Program-made: the position numbers and the translations under genes
Assembly: GCF_003945595.2 (NCBI RefSeq)
Contig: NW_024103874.1
Span: 3,110,001 to 3,174,000, forward strand
Length of the DNA stretch: 64,000 nt
Source: Pipra filicauda
Lineage: Eukaryota; Chordata; Aves; Passeriformes; Pipridae
Direction of reading: 5' to 3'
The notes under the pieces: generated by a model
The model's database searches: none
What the model was told of the DNA's origin: nothing
Seen by the model: only the letters and a program-made list of their open reading frames with translations
Shown here: one piece after another, positions 25,001 through 37,900 of the stretch
How the letters are laid out: every line of letters starts with the position of its first letter
Numbering within the stretch: the first letter of the stretch is position 1

Positions 25001-28000
25001 AGAAGATTATTTCTATGAAGGTGTGACTTTATCACACAACGTCTATAGATGTTGTTTGGTCCTTATTTTCTCCTGCAGGTGTTAAGCAGGTGATTAAGAA
25101 GTTAAGCAGGATATATCCCTGTTTAGTGACATTCTGTCAACAAGTGCTACAGCACACAGAGATTCTGGCTGAACGCTGCTCCTTTTAACTTTCCAGGTCA
25201 TGCCACTCCTGCTGTCAGACAAATACAATAGGAATTACTCAATTTAACACCGTTTCAGTTCTAATTGAATTCCATTTGCTAAATCCTGAATAAATACATT
25301 ACAACTGCTGCTTCGGTCAAACAGAGAGAAATAGCCATCTTATAATGACTCCCCTGTGGATTTAATGCCTATTCTATCTGTTAGAATAATGATTCCTACA
25401 TCACTGGAAAATATTTAAAGGATAATAGTTATTTAAACATACCAAGTCTTTATACAGCAGATAAGTATTTTTAATTTGCATTTATGAAATGAAAAGGAGG
25501 GCTAGAATAACTAGTTACCAATTTGTCTGTTTTCTAAAGTATCTCAGTATCAGAGCAAGGATACAGGATTATTGAAAGGGTTTTCTGTTTGCTTTTAATA
25601 GCAATTTTAGGTGGGGGGAAAGGAGTCCCTCAAGGATGGGATTCACATCACCAAATCCAGATAACTACCATGGAAATGCACCCCCTGCTCATCAGCCCTG
25701 ATGGTCTGCTGGGGAAATTAAACCACCTACATGGGATTCATCTTTTTGGACAGCAGATATGTGGGAAAGCTTAGATGAATAAGTGATCTAAGGAGGATTA
25801 AATTCAAAGATATTTTGTCCATTATAGGGATCTGAAGTCAGGTGAGACGAATCTCCCATAAGACCACAGTGAGAAGTCCATTTGTTGAAATTAAGACACT
25901 CATCCTGGAAAGGAAGGTAACTGCTTATAAGGTATAAGTTTAAGGGAGAGGGGGGAGTGAAACAGCTTCACTTGAAAAGAAAAAAAAAAGAAAAACAAAA
26001 ACAAACCAAAAATTGGAATCTTTCATTTGATGCTGACCAACCAGTCAAATATTTAAACTCAGAATATCACCAATTTTTTTCTTTCTTTTCTTAAGAGAGA
26101 TGAATCTTTGTTGCTGCTGATGTCAGACATTCACCTGGAACACAGGAGATGCCCTTCCCCAAATCCTGCTCTGAACCAAGCAGAAGGAAGACTTGAATCC
26201 ACATGCCCCTGTATGAGAAGAATGTCACTGAGACATGTAGGTACCCAGACTTCTCTGACTTGCCAGTTTTGTGAATGGTCACCTATGCCCTACTTTTTTT
26301 AATCAGCCCAAGTTATTTGCCAAGATTGACTCAAAATGATGAATAATTTCAGTTCTAATTAACTTTTTTTTTTTGAATAAACGATTCATAGCCTCCCACT
26401 CTCTCTGCCTCCAAAATTCCATCTTTAGCTCACATCTTGAGAAACAATGTAGCTCATGAGGAAGGGAGAATCTAACAGAAATCACACACCTCCCAGAACC
26501 TCTTTTAAATATGATGTGTTAAACATAAGGGTCTTAAATATATGGTCATAAAAACATATCAGTGCTGGATGATTGTTTAGGGCTGTGTTCCAGTTAAATC
26601 CATTGAACCTGAGTTAGAGGCTGCAGGTTGAAGAGTCAGGCCATGAATGAGTGGCTACAGAAGGGGTTTCCATCTCTTTGGTCTAATCTGTGGTTAAGGC
26701 ACTACACACAAAATGCCAGCTCTTGCCGTGAGCAGGATTTCTGTCTGAGCCTGATCCCTTCACCCCTCCCACCCAATTAACCAGCTGATGAGATTTGTGT
26801 CTTGGTAGCAACATTTTTATGAGGAAGCTCTTTGCCCTTTCTGGTGAGGCAGGGACTGACTCTCAGCAATGAAGAGTTCAAAGACTCATGTTATGTTTTG
26901 TCTCAGAAAGTTGCCTCGAATGTTAAATGAGGAGAGTGAACGCTGAGAGTGTTCCCTTATCAACAGAATAGAGAAGAGTTACCTCCCCTGCTACCTCCAG
27001 GCACGCTGCTCTTTCTTCTTTACCACTTCCTCCTTTTCTGTGCTATCTTCCAAACATTCAAAAACTCCTTTGATTTTTATTTTACCCTCAAGAATTTTTA
27101 ATGTTTTACTAATGCTCCGAACACAGATCACTGGGAGAATATAATTCACCCAGAAATAAGCTAAAAATGTAGCTGTGGTGAAAGCACCGTGTACCAGGAA
27201 ACAGATTTTATGAGTTTAGAAATGTTTGATCTGTGGTGTGTGATTTATTCTGTTTTGGAGTTCCTGCTCAGTCCTTTCAAGATGAGTTTAAAGTGATGCA
27301 GGTGGCAGAGGGGCTTCTGCTTTCTTTACCTGTGGACACTCACTCACAGCTCTTTCTCCACTACCAAAGGAGAGTTCCTTTAAAATACTTTCCTGACAGT
27401 GCTGCAGAAAGTTGTGGTTTTGTTATGACAGCTATTGGCAAATGTGTACCCTGGGGTGAGTTGTCACATGGTGGCTTCACCATGGGTGATGAAAATATAC
27501 TGAGTTCAGGATTTTTAACACGTAAAGAATGCAGCAAGAACATTTTATTTGGAAGTTTGAGTTGAATGAATGGGTGAGATACAGAGCCACTGAATATGCC
27601 AGAATGCTTATTTTCTGCTGATTTTACAGTCTTTGGGGACTTACCAATTACACCTTTGGCCTCTCAGTATGTTGGTGGCCACTTTTCTCTCAATCCAGTC
27701 CAATTCCCAGCCCCTGACTGGGAAGCTGTGCTGGCAGTGTTGTGTTAAGTATCCCCACTGACAGCAAGGTGTCACTGGGCAATTCACAGGGATTGCCTTA
27801 CTTATTGTCACCCTTTAGTTGGCACCTCCTACCTTCAGGCTTAATATTAACTGAGTTATTGACAGAACAAGTGAATTTCTGCCCCCATTTAGTTAATTTG
27901 GTACTTGTGTATCCCCTTACAGAATCAGAAACTACCAGCTCCTTTGTCTCTGTTGTTATCACACCTGATGGTGTTACCACTGTGGTCAATAAAGGAAATA

Positions 28001-28328
28001 AAATGCAGTGATTTTGCTTTTTCAGGAATTAAACACTGAAGGAGATATTTAGGATCATCTGGCTGTACTATTCAAACTTTTAAATATTATGGCCAAACAG
28101 TGACAACATATATTTGAAGAACTGTCAAGAGGTGGTGGATGGACAGGTGCTCACAGGATCCCCTTTAAAGTTGTGTGCTTTCATTTCTTGTATTCCTAGA
28201 CTTTAAAAGTTAGTAAGAATGACTTGAAAAGGTGGTAGTTGTGATGTTAGGATGACTTCCATTAGAATATATAGGTTCCATTTTCTAACAGTTGGTATTA
28301 CCCTTTTTCTTTTTCCCTTACTTCACCC
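22023..28328. other. Gene-free upstream DNA
   Basis: No gene or clear interspersed repeat is seen. A short (GT)n run lies near 24438-24453, an A-rich stretch at 25976-26010, and a fourth copy of the octamer ATTTGCAT near 24155. Otherwise this is unique AT-rich sequence. Confidence 0.65.
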
Positions 28329-28725
28329 TTCTCTTCTCTTCTCTTCTCTTCTCTTCTCTTCTCTTCTCTTCTCTTCTCTTCTCTTCTCTTCTCTTCTCTT
28401 CTCTTCTCTTCTCTTCTCTTCTCTTCTCTTCTCTTCTCTTCTCTTCTCTTCTCTTCTCTTCTCTTCTCTTCTCTTCTCTTCTCTTCTCTTCTCTTCTCTT
28501 CTCTTCTCTTCTCTTCTCTTCTTCTCTTCTCTTCTCTTCTCTTCTCTTCTCTTCTCTTCTCTTCTCTTCTCTTCTCTTCTCTTCTCTTCTCTTCTCTTCT
28601 CTTCTCTTCTCTTCTCTTCTCTTCTCTTCTCTTCTCTTCTCTTCTCTTCTCTTCTCTTCTTCTCTCTTCTCTTCTCTTCTTCTCTCTTCTCTCTTCTCTC
28701 TTCTCTTTTTCTTTTTCTTTTCTCA
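28329..28725. repeat. (CTCTT)n / (AAGAG)n microsatellite
   Basis: A pure pentanucleotide CTCTT array runs for 38 units (28331-28520). A CTT interruption follows at 28521-28523, then about 27 more units to about 28660, and then degenerate CTCTT/CTTCT repeats and T-rich sequence to about 28725. The + strand is all pyrimidine and the - strand all purine over almost 400 bases, which favours triplex (H-DNA) formation and length instability. Two + frames across it encode only Ser/Leu/Phe repeats and are not genes. The assembled length may not be the true one. Confidence 0.98.
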
Positions 28726-31700
28726 GGGTGACCTTAAACTAATCTAATCTATGTAGATAAAAAACCCCATCTTCTACCTAATGAAAAGATAAGATAAACC
28801 CACACAGGTTTGAGGTGTATGATACACTGTTATGTGCTTACAAACCAAAATTTATTGGCAGCAGCCCAAAAGTGTCTTAGAAGATACACAGAAATAAGAT
28901 AGACAGGTAGAAACAATTATTGATCAAGACCTTTTGTACCAGGAGCTAAAGTTAATAACATTTTATATCAAAATCAAGTGTGGATCCTGGGGGTGAGAGA
29001 TCTATTCTGAAAATGTTTACTCATACTTTGCTGGCTTGTGGGGAAGCAATTCAGCCTCAGCAGCTTGGGAGCAGAGAAATGGAAGATCACAAAAAATTTG
29101 GAAACATAAGTGCTAATCAGTCATTATTTGTTGTTTTTTTTAAATTAGCATGGCTACATGTGGCCAAATACAACTAGATTGGATTTTTTTTAATTTTAAT
29201 TTAAATTCCCCTGGTACACAGAACAACCATTTCAGGAAAGAACAGTCAGGTTATTATATTTGCAATATACATTTTAGTCATGCTGCTTAATTAACGAGAA
29301 CAAAGGTAGCCTGTGCTCACAGTGTAGAATGAAAAATCTCTGTTAAGAATGGGTTAAGAAAACAAAATAAAGCTGTAGTTTTGCAGAACAGAGCTATGTT
29401 TCAGCTTATACACAGTTATTGCAGCCCAGAGCTGCAGGCATGTCTGCTTGGATACTTGGTGCATTTTATTATTTATTTTGTGTGTGTATTCAGAATAAGG
29501 AAATGTGGAAGTTAGGAGTAGGAGCACCTGACTGCCTGACATGTCCAGTCTTGCACTGCTTGTGGGCAGAGGAAACTTGAGACTTTACTGTGGACTCAGT
29601 TATTAGCTGAGGGGACAAATATTCTGTCTCTTAAAGGGTCAGATAGGAGAAGTATAAACTGCCCTTGGGTCCTTCAAGATTGTCCCAAATGGGGAGCAAA
29701 CCCTTACAAACATACATCCAATCTAGCCAGTTTGCCAGCTTTCCTTCCCATGGCCTGTAGTGTTGAAGATCCATCAGCACTGAGAGCAGGAAGATCAGGC
29801 AAGTGTGACAAAGATGGCAGAGGTGACACCACGATGCTCATTCCAGAACACAGGGTTAGTTTGTGGCTGGGCAAGGACACGAACTGGAGAGATTCCAAAG
29901 GATCCCTCTTGCTGCTGAGTGCAGCATCTCCTGGCTGCAGAAGACAGGTTAGTTTATAGAAGGTACCGTGCTGTCAGATTGGACTAAAGGAAGGTTTTCG
30001 CAGGAATATTTTGGATTTAGTCTCTGCCAGCTCAAATAACCACTACAGATTGATGCAACTGTGAACAAGGAACAAACCTGAGCATCCTGGCTGCATTTCC
30101 CCATTGTCCCTTTGAACCAAGCTGAGGTGTTAGGAATTGTCTGTAACTCTGAATTTATATGTTCACAGCGGGAGGTTTGAGAACAATTTCAGTCACTGGC
30201 TACCCAAAGGTATGTGCTGCTCTTTAGGCAGTCTCATTCTTATTTCAAATCAATGAGTGTCTTTCTTTGGGCCTCACATTGTTCCTGTAGAGGCAGAAAC
30301 ACACCAGTGCTTCTTTAATGTACAATTATGACTGGGCTGGGGATTTTTTTCGACAGAATTATTTCTCCTTTCCACTTCCTACCCAGCAAAACCACGTGTA
30401 GAATATTTTATTCCCTTTCTTCTTCCAAGATTTGCTAATTATACTACAAGTAGGGACCTTACTCTTTACTTTCCGTTACATTTTAAAAAGGATGCTTAAA
30501 GATGGCATTACCTGTAGGAAAGATTTCTGGCAGAAGAAATTTCTATTCTCACAACAACACTCAAGGCTAAGTTGGTTTTGATTGAACACTCTTCAAATGT
30601 TTTGTTGTTTTGTTTCCTTTTTTTTTTCCTTTGTATAAAAGAATAGCTTTCCTTCGAAGGAAATATTATAATCTAAAGTCTCTCTTATACTTTGGAGGTT
30701 CCCTCAGATACTATAAAGAATATTTCTTGTTTCAGGACAAAAAGGGAAATGAAGATGTTCTCTGTGTCCCCGGTGTCTGATCTGCTTAACTGAAAACTCT
30801 GAGACAAATGGCCACTGGGGAAAATTCCCAGAGTAGCTAAGTAAAACAGGATTTCACCTCTTGTGGCAAATTAGGAGAAAGTGAATTAATAAGTTACCTG
30901 GATTTGAAAAATGTGCTTTTTACTCTTTTCTTCTATAATCCTCCTCACAACCGGTGATTGCACTGTTCTTTTTTTCCTGAAAGGCGTTTTAAAAATAGAC
31001 TTACATCAGGTCTCCCTGAGCTTCAAAAGTCCCTCAGAATGCCATGAGCTCCCCAAGCAGGGCAGTGTTCAGTCTTCCAAAAGGGTCCAAAATGAACCAT
31101 AGTTAGAACTGGTTATCATTTCATACTGAACTACCCACGTGGTTCATATTATGGACGCAGCTTTGAGGTTTTGGAATTGTGAAGCAGCTTGCTGCCATCT
31201 CATCTCTCCCACATCATTTCCAACTCTGAATTCTTCCTCACCTCATCAGACACCAGAAATTTTTATCCAGCCCCTTTGTACACCCTGAGCTGTTCCCCCA
31301 GGATAGAGCCCAGGACCACCCAGTCTTTGGGAGCTCAGTTAGGGACTGACGTATTTGGGAGCCTGATTCCAGATCATTATCGTGATAACAACACCCCATC
31401 CTTCATTTACAGGTGGGAATGCTGCATCTGTTCTCCCAGTGTTTTGTGCTGAGCCGAGTCCTCTGGGCTCAGGCAGAGAGCAGAAGGTGTGGGAGCAGCA
31501 GCAGAGCCCAGAGGGGAGCTCGCCTTTGCTCAGCACTTATCAAAGCAGGATTTACAGCTGCTGCGGCACTTCCACGAGGCTAATTGCAGAAGGGATCCTA
31601 CATTCCTTGCAGGAATGGAGGCAATCAGCTCCACATGAGAAGGTGGACTCATGCCTTTAGATCTTAGGACTAGTGTCTTCAGGTCCTCATATGTGGTTTT

Positions 31701-31874
31701 ACCGACCTAATGGGCTTTGCTACCTTTTATGTAGGTAAGTAAAGTGAAATTCTCAGACTTGAGCTTCTTTTTCCATTATAAGGTTTTTACACAAGATGAG
31801 ACAATCTGACTTATGACCTTGGATATTAAAATAAAATTGCATACGTGCCTGCTTAATTTCCATGTGTCCCTGAA
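28726..31874. other. Gene-free upstream DNA
   Basis: I see no gene, repeat family or RNA gene. A donor-like TAG|GTAAGTAAAG at about 31733-31743 has no matching acceptor or open exon and is probably chance. Confidence 0.65.
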
Positions 31875-31924
31875 CATGTGAGCTCACATGCATTAAAGAT
31901 ACCCAGTGCTGCTGGGTATCTTTA
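31875..31924. repeat. 16-bp palindrome followed by a 13-bp-arm hairpin
   Basis: CATGTGAGCTCACATG at 31875-31890 is a perfect palindrome. Three bases later TAAAGATACCCAG (31894-31906) and CTGGGTATCTTTA (31912-31924) form a perfect 13-bp stem with loop TGCTG. The sequence around it shows no repeat family I recognise. The stem is too short for a typical pre-miRNA. Confidence 0.95.
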
Positions 31925-34900
31925 GGTCCTGAGCACCTCTGAAACACAGGAGGCTGAGATCACCCAGCCAGGAGTTTCTAGTAAGTATTTGTCATGAAGC
32001 TGTGGCAATTACTGAAATGACTGTGCATTTCTTCTATTGATTGTTGGCCCACCAAAATAAAATTACATTTGGCTCCAGATAATTCATTTTCTGTTCCTGA
32101 ATATCGGTTTGCTCTCTGCTGAGACCTATCAGCAAAAAAAATTACAGTTAGTGGGCTAGATGTTAACGGTTTTCTTCTTATTCTGAAAACATCTCATTAT
32201 AGGTTAAGGAAAAAAAGGTAATAACAGTGAGATGCAGACATGTAAACGCCATTTTATATTTGTACCTTGTGAATCTTATTTCTAGGAGCCAGGCTACCCA
32301 CAGACACCACCAAAGTACTGAGAGGTGTGTTAGAACAGTCCTGATGTGTCCACGAGCCAGAAAGGCACAGAAGGTAAAAGGACTGACAGTGGCAGTAATT
32401 GGGTTATAAGGATGCATGGAAATTTGGATGAGGTAATCTTTTGCATGTTGGACTAGAGTCACTGACTGTCTGATTCGTGTCATTGCTGACTAGTAAAGTG
32501 GCACTAACAATTTAGGAAACATGAGAGGCATAATTCAGGCCAAGATGCTTGTCTTTGGTGCCTGCATTTTTTCTCTGCATTATCCCTGTTTAATCCCACC
32601 GGCACCTATTTCTTGAAAGCAGATGCAAACCTTCAGCATTAATAATTGTACATATGTGCTGAGGCTCTCTGCCGAAAATTTGGCTCTGTGTTCACAAGCT
32701 GGTGGCATAGAGGAACCACCATTTAACTTCAGCTGTGACTTGTGCTGGAAAATTTAAGGATTCCTCACACAGAGAAGATGCCTTGGGTTGGTAAATGCTG
32801 AAAGACTTATACCAGTCATGGTAAAAGGAAATTGTAAACACAGTCAGTAAGTCTGGCAAATGTGCTGATATCTTTAGTGTTTGTAATACTGCAGGTTTTT
32901 AAAAATGTGCCATTTGAATCCAATAGCAGTGGTTAGTTAACAAAAACCAGTGTTGTTTCCTGATGCCCAGATCCACTGATCTCACAAGGCTGTGGATGAA
33001 CATACCAAACTTGAGAGGACTTGGAACAGAGGGTTTGATTCTTCTTTATCTTGTGGCCTTTTAGTACCAGTCTAAGCCCCTCAGAATCAGGGCAGCTCAA
33101 ACCCCTCTGTGCACATCCTCCCTGGCACGAGGCTGATGCTCCCTTGGTTATTTACAGGCAGTTATGGCACAACCATTTCATTACCCTGGGAGATGCACAC
33201 AGCTCCTCACATACAACTGGAGACATTTAACAGGTTCAAATCATTTTCCCTTGAGTTTAACAGAATGATTCCTGCTGATTTCAATGAGCATTGGACAGGG
33301 CCCTTAGTGCAGCCTTTCCCCCATATGTTTTAGAACGAACATTTCTTGCCAGTATTTTCAGGTTTATTGTAGCCTCCTCCTGCCTCAGGCAAGGAAAAAC
33401 AACAGGGCTCAATGACAGCACATTATATTGGAAGTAGCATGATAAATTCTAAATAGATATAATTAGCATGTGACCCAAAAGAGACCTGCATGTAATTAAT
33501 ATTGAAATATGGTGCATGCATTGTATAGGAAAACATATTGTGTATTCAGAGGGGAACATTTGGAGAATGGAGGTCTGTCTGTAATGGCTTGTCATTTTTT
33601 CATTTTAATCGGAATTGAAATTTCTGCACTTGAAGAAATAGAGAATGATCATTAAAAAAACACTTGGACTTTACAAATGACACCACCTGCTTCCTTTTCC
33701 TCTTTTTTTTTATTGTGACAGGGGGGAAAAAAACCCCTTAAATCTTCAACTGGGGAAATGTGCACTAATGGGGAAACAGACCTCTGAGGAGCGAGCAGAC
33801 TGACAAGCTGTTCAGGAGCATGAGGCTTTTCAGCAAATAATATTCACTTCTCTCGTAGTTTTTGGTAGATTATGTCATATCTACAAGTCCCTACTTATTC
33901 AAACCCAGCAAAATGAATGAGTAACAGATACATAATGAGCATCCATGAAAAAGGGAAAGAACATCTCAGATATGAGGTGAAGATTAAGGGGGGCAAAGCC
34001 ACCAGTGAGCTGTGAATGTGTTGCCTTCTGAGTGACATTCAGTTCCTATCACACAGCAGCTCATTACTCAGTCTGTTTATACCAGAGGGAAACAAATATA
34101 AAAGTTAGTCCTTTATATTTCACATTAAATGCAGAGAGTTCAAGGGGACTGAAAGGCTTCATTATGGGATCTGATACCACACTTTGTATTTTGCTGGGTC
34201 CTATTTTAAGTAAACTGAGTAATTTTTGTGGGTTTTTAAAAGACTTTATATCAAATATTTAATTAACGTTTATTCTGCAACTTTGGAAGCTGAAGCTTTG
34301 GATCCAGGATATAATTTTTTATCAGAATGAATAAATATAAAACCCATGTTAAGCAGAGGCAATAAATTTCATCTTAATTGTAACTCTAGAGATGACTTTC
34401 ATCACCAAAACACATTTTTTTCCTCTCTGTAGCTTTAATTCTCAGCTCTGTAATTGCCACAGTGCACTGTCCAGCTGTATTTTCCCTTCTATTTGTTCTT
34501 CCAGTTATATTTTTGCACTAAGATAAATGCAAGTGCAAAGTCACATTGCAGCGTCATGGTCTTTACAAACAGGCTGTGGCATGGCTGAGCAGCTACAAAT
34601 CCAACAGTCTGGGGGCTGTGGCAATTCTGTGTCACGAAGTTGTTGCTCCAGAAGGTATTTGGCATTGTTGTTCTTTAAATGTCCTATGTGTGACTGCCCA
34701 GCAGACCAAAGCATTGCTGGTGTCTGCAGGCAGAGTATCCTGCATTGTGACCTTGCTGGAATTCCTCAGTTAAATGAAGTTTGCTCCGAAGCAGAGCTGA
34801 ATAGAAGTTCTCTAAGACAAACCCAGATTGCAGTGGGAAGTGCTGTCAGTCACTTACAGTCTGGCACTTCTCTGGGAGCCTGGGACTGATGTGTCTCTGG

Positions 34901-37900
34901 GTTTTGAACCATTGCCCAATGTAAAATGGAGCTTTCAAATGTGGCTCCACGACAGGCAGAGTAAAACGCTCGCAGAACTGGCACAATCGGGGCTAATTGT
35001 TTGTTTTACCACGTTCCATGTGTTTGCAATGTTTTCTTCAGTTAATAGTTAGTCTTCATTATTCTCTCCCCGTGCTAAATAGTTGTTTAATGTTATGGTT
35101 GCAAACAATGAAACTCTTCCCTTACTGTGATTTCCAACCAATTAGTTCTGGGCAACGGGTTGCCCATGAAAACTCCTGACAAGTCTCGTGGCCAGAAGAA
35201 ATAAAACAAAACAAAGCAAACGGAGATTATTACAAAGCAAATTATAGACTTCTGCACAATATTGCTCAGTATTGCTGCCTCTTGGCAAGCAAAGCTTTGG
35301 ATGAGTATCCTAGAAAAAAGCCCAACTGTTTTGTGTGCATTTTATTTACATTAAATGCCTTTAGAATGAATCTGGTACAGATATAAAAGAAAGAAGTTAC
35401 AGACAGAGATTTAGGGGGAAAGAAAGGGAGCTTGGAGAGGTTCATGGTGATGGTCATAATGATAATTGAACTTATCCTGAAATATTTATTAATTGAGCAT
35501 TTGAGCTGCTTGAATCTCCACATTTTCATGCTTTCCATTATATGAAAATTAAATGACAAAATGCAATTTTATTTTTTAATTGCTGCAGAATGTTAGATTA
35601 GCTTTATTTCCAGGACTGTGCTGTTGTTATTCAGTGCTGACAGCAAACAGTTCATCTTTGGCACAACATGGACCTTCAGACCTCAGTGAAGACAGGCATG
35701 TTAATATGTGAAGGGAAATGTTTCCTTGGCCAGTGTCTGACCCACAGCAGAACTGCTGTGCAGTTATGATGCCTGATAAATGATTCAGGAGATGAAATTG
35801 TATTTCAATCCAGTCATATTGAAATCAATGGAACCATTAAACCTGAGGACTGTACTGGGTGACTGTACTGGACCATTCCTGAAGACCCCCAAGCTTCTAG
35901 AAATACTCTGTTCTTAATTCAAAAATTTGGGCAGTTACTGCAGATCATTTACAAAATGTATTTTTGAGCTAAAAGTGCAGTGGCCTCTCAGTTCCCCTGA
36001 TTTCTCAAGACATTTAAATACTCCCCTCACTTTTCTTCTTCTGTTGTTAAATAATAAGCTCCAAATAAGGATCTCTGTCAGTCAGTATTGCAAGTGCTTT
36101 CATTTTGCCCTTTTCAAGCAGTGAATACCATTTTTAAGTTGTTACAAGGTACTAGTTGTATCCAAAATAATGTTTCTGATGGTAAAATTGCCAGTTACAT
36201 GTAGTAATTCCTTCACTGGCTGTCAGACTCGTCATGCTACAGAAAGGTAGGTCAGTTGAATTGGTTATTAATGGATCTATTCAAGGATCTATTCAAAAAT
36301 AAGCATTTAGAGTTTATTTCCACACACACCCCCCCCCACAAACCACTGGCTACATCATTTATCTAAGGGAAGTGAGTAATGTCTTTATCCTTTTTAGCTG
36401 ATTAATAAACTGTGATTCCTAGAACAGTAATTTCAGGATCATGCCATTATTTCCTAATCCTTCATTTCTTCATTTCTTAAGAAAATATTAAAATTGCAGT
36501 TGGCCACAGCAGGACAGGCCCATGCATCATTGAGGAAACCAGTAATTTATGATGCATTTGGAACTCCATATTAACATTCCAGGCTGTAATGAAGTTTCAT
36601 ATTGAACAAGGTCAGGCCTGATTGTATGATTAAATAATTTGAAAATGTTATTAAAAGTTTGCATTTCTCTTCAGCTTTTCAGCATGACTATTTTACTTTG
36701 GGACACTCCATTAATCAAACCCACAGAGGCTTTGTTGGGTCATGTTCATTCCATCATTTTTAGTAGTAGTGATCAGGTTAAACAAGCTTGCAGAGGGGCC
36801 AGGAAGTTTTCACAAGTGGTTGTTTTTCTTCTTTTCCTTCAAATCTCTACCTCAGATATGTATCAGTTGTTGTGGCCAGGTCTTTTCCATCCTTGGGCCA
36901 CCACACTGGGAAAGCTCCTGACTTACACCTCAACCCGGTTCGTGTGGCTTTTGAACAGTTGTGTTGTGCTTCCAGTTAATCTCCCGTGTTTTCCAAGCTC
37001 TCAGGGTACAGAGCTGTGTACCTGGGGCACATCAGCAGTTCCAGCCCTCAGTAATCCTTGTTTTGGCAGCATCCAGTCCTTCAGGATCTGATGGATTTGC
37101 CCTGATGCCAGGTGGGAGCCCTGCAGCCCCTGTTTGCACTGGGGGAAGGAGACACTGAGCCAAGAGGACAGAGCTGAGATTTCTCTGGGCTTCTGGGAGA
37201 GACAGGGGCTGGTTAAACTCTGGTCTCCTGAATCTCTTGCTTGAACCTAATCAGTGTTTTGGGAAGTATATGGCAACATTTTGCATGTCAGTGATGTGCT
37301 GGTTGGTAATGGATGACACCTACAAATTTTGAGCACAGGAGGGGGCTTTTTTCCTGCGATTTAGACATTAGTCTCTACAGCCCCCTAAACACAAACTGGG
37401 GTACAATACATTAATGCTTCATATACTTTTAATGGATTGCTTTGTTATTGAGCTTGCTGTTTGCAAACTCCCATTAATATCCATATTTCTTGTTTGGAAA
37501 TCTGCAAAACTGAGTCCTTCTACAAAATTACACAAAGCCATCTTTCATTCTGCTACTTAGCAAGGACCTTTGGTCCTTGTTTCTCGCCTCTTTTCTGCAG
37601 CTATAGCACTTGTCAGTTTGTATTATGCACACTTGTAAATAACAGAAAGTGAAAAAATGTATTATCCAGGTAGAAGGTCATGGAAGTTTTACAGTGTGGG
37701 CTTTGAATAATTCCACATTATAATTACACTGTCAAATTTAGTCTGTGGGTATAAATGTATATATGCATGGATACAATACATATACACATATATGTATTAT
37801 CTATTTATTTATATGAATATATACATATATAAACATTGTAAACATTTCCTTCCTCAGTAACAGCTAAGCCCCAACACTGGAAGATATGGCAGGAGTTTTG

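Noticed and set aside
28700..28727. Splice-acceptor-like pyrimidine tract ending TCTCAG|GG
   Set aside because: It is the degenerate end of the microsatellite, with no open exon downstream.
28252..28747. Overlapping + frames of 159 and 151 codons
   Set aside because: They are translations of the CTCTT microsatellite (Ser/Leu/Phe only).
31733..31743. Strong splice-donor-like TAG|GTAAGTAAAG
   Set aside because: No paired acceptor or open exon nearby; such matches occur by chance in DNA of this length.
31875..31924. miRNA precursor
   Set aside because: The stem is 13 bp with a 5-base loop and does not extend in the flanks; a pre-miRNA needs a stem of about 22 bp or more.
36639..37091. A 150-codon + frame
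   Set aside because: It has a hydrophobic, low-information composition, no family match, no promoter or splice context, and is within reach of chance for 64 kb on six frames.
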